Assembly: GCA_947496355.1 (NCBI GenBank)
Contig: CANMCO010000005.1
Coordinates: 248,001 to 312,000 of the forward strand
DNA from: an uncultured Aquimarina sp.
Lineage (GTDB): Bacteria; Bacteroidota; Bacteroidia; Flavobacteriales; Flavobacteriaceae
Length of the DNA stretch: 64,000 nucleotides
Direction: 5' to 3'
Below, piece after piece: positions 63,949 through 64,000 of this stretch. The translations under genes and the position numbers were made by a program. The notes under the pieces are model-generated. The model ran no database searches and was not told the DNA's origin. It worked only from the letters and a program-made list of their open reading frames with translations. Every line of letters starts with the position of its first letter. Position 1 is the first letter of the stretch.

Positions 63949-64000
63949 ATCTTTGAGGAAGTTTTATTAAAAAAACTCCTCTGCTAACAAACAAAAACTA

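Noticed and set aside
63812..63994. 60-codon ORF at the right edge
   Set aside because: It overlaps the SusC leader and its inverted repeats and has no recognisable protein features.

Overview
The window is AT-rich DNA from a member of the Bacteroidota, most likely a marine Flavobacteriaceae (Aquimarina-like by general gene style; the genus is not provable from this window). The evidence is two SusC/SusD pairs, a GLPGLI protein beside a TonB-type receptor, a type IX secretion C-terminal sorting domain, an NrtR-type sugar regulator, double-glycine-leader peptides, and promoters of the Bacteroidota form (TAnnTTTG at -7, for example upstream of tRNA-Phe).

Layout. 1-2.8 kb: end of a TonB-dependent receptor coupled to a GLPGLI gene, a small secreted protein and an orphan GG-leader peptide. 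2.9-6.2 kb: acyl-CoA/acetate-type regulator (ScfR/RamB-like) divergent from malate synthase across a perfect palindrome, with what looks like the leftover tail of an isocitrate lyase gene. 6.2-8.3 kb: VanX-like dipeptidase, DUF3347 lipoprotein and a GAF-type methionine sulfoxide reductase. 8.3-25.4 kb: a galactose/alpha-galactoside locus: galT, galK, NrtR-like and GntR regulators, SusC, SusD, a giant FG-GAP/UnbV lipoprotein, a cytoplasmic GH36 alpha-galactosidase, a sodium/sugar symporter and galE. Import through SusCD and the symporter, cleavage by GH36 and the Leloir enzymes GalK-GalT-GalE make a complete inner route from alpha-galactoside to UDP-sugars and glucose-1-phosphate.

25.4-33.8 kb is a conserved housekeeping block (PpiD, YhhN, CNNM/CBS, LptC, TPR, beta-barrel, CoaX), then tRNA-Phe. 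34.1-36.1 kb holds a frameshifted small gene and an NsrR-like regulon (membrane protein, truncated haemoglobin, cupin, Rrf2 regulator). 36.2-41 kb has a membrane TPR-AraC regulator, two more GG-leader peptides, a T9SS CARDB protein and a DUF5648 lipoprotein. 41-46.3 kb has a PAP2 phosphatase, an in-frame glycerol kinase/glycerol-3-phosphate dehydrogenase fusion and an anchored GyrI-like protein.

46.4-63.8 kb is a second SusCD locus, read on the minus strand: SusC, SusD, two FG-GAP/UnbV lipoproteins and a vanadium-haloperoxidase-like lipoprotein. A small lanthipeptide island lies inside it: LanC cyclase with intact zinc and catalytic residues, a five-cysteine LanA precursor, a DUF6734 glycosyltransferase-like protein and an unknown protein with a PqqD/RRE-like tail. 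No LanB or LanM is intact here. A 53-residue ORF just before lanC resembles the C-terminus of a LanB elimination domain and may be its relic. This island and the GlpK-GlpD fusion are the most interesting items.
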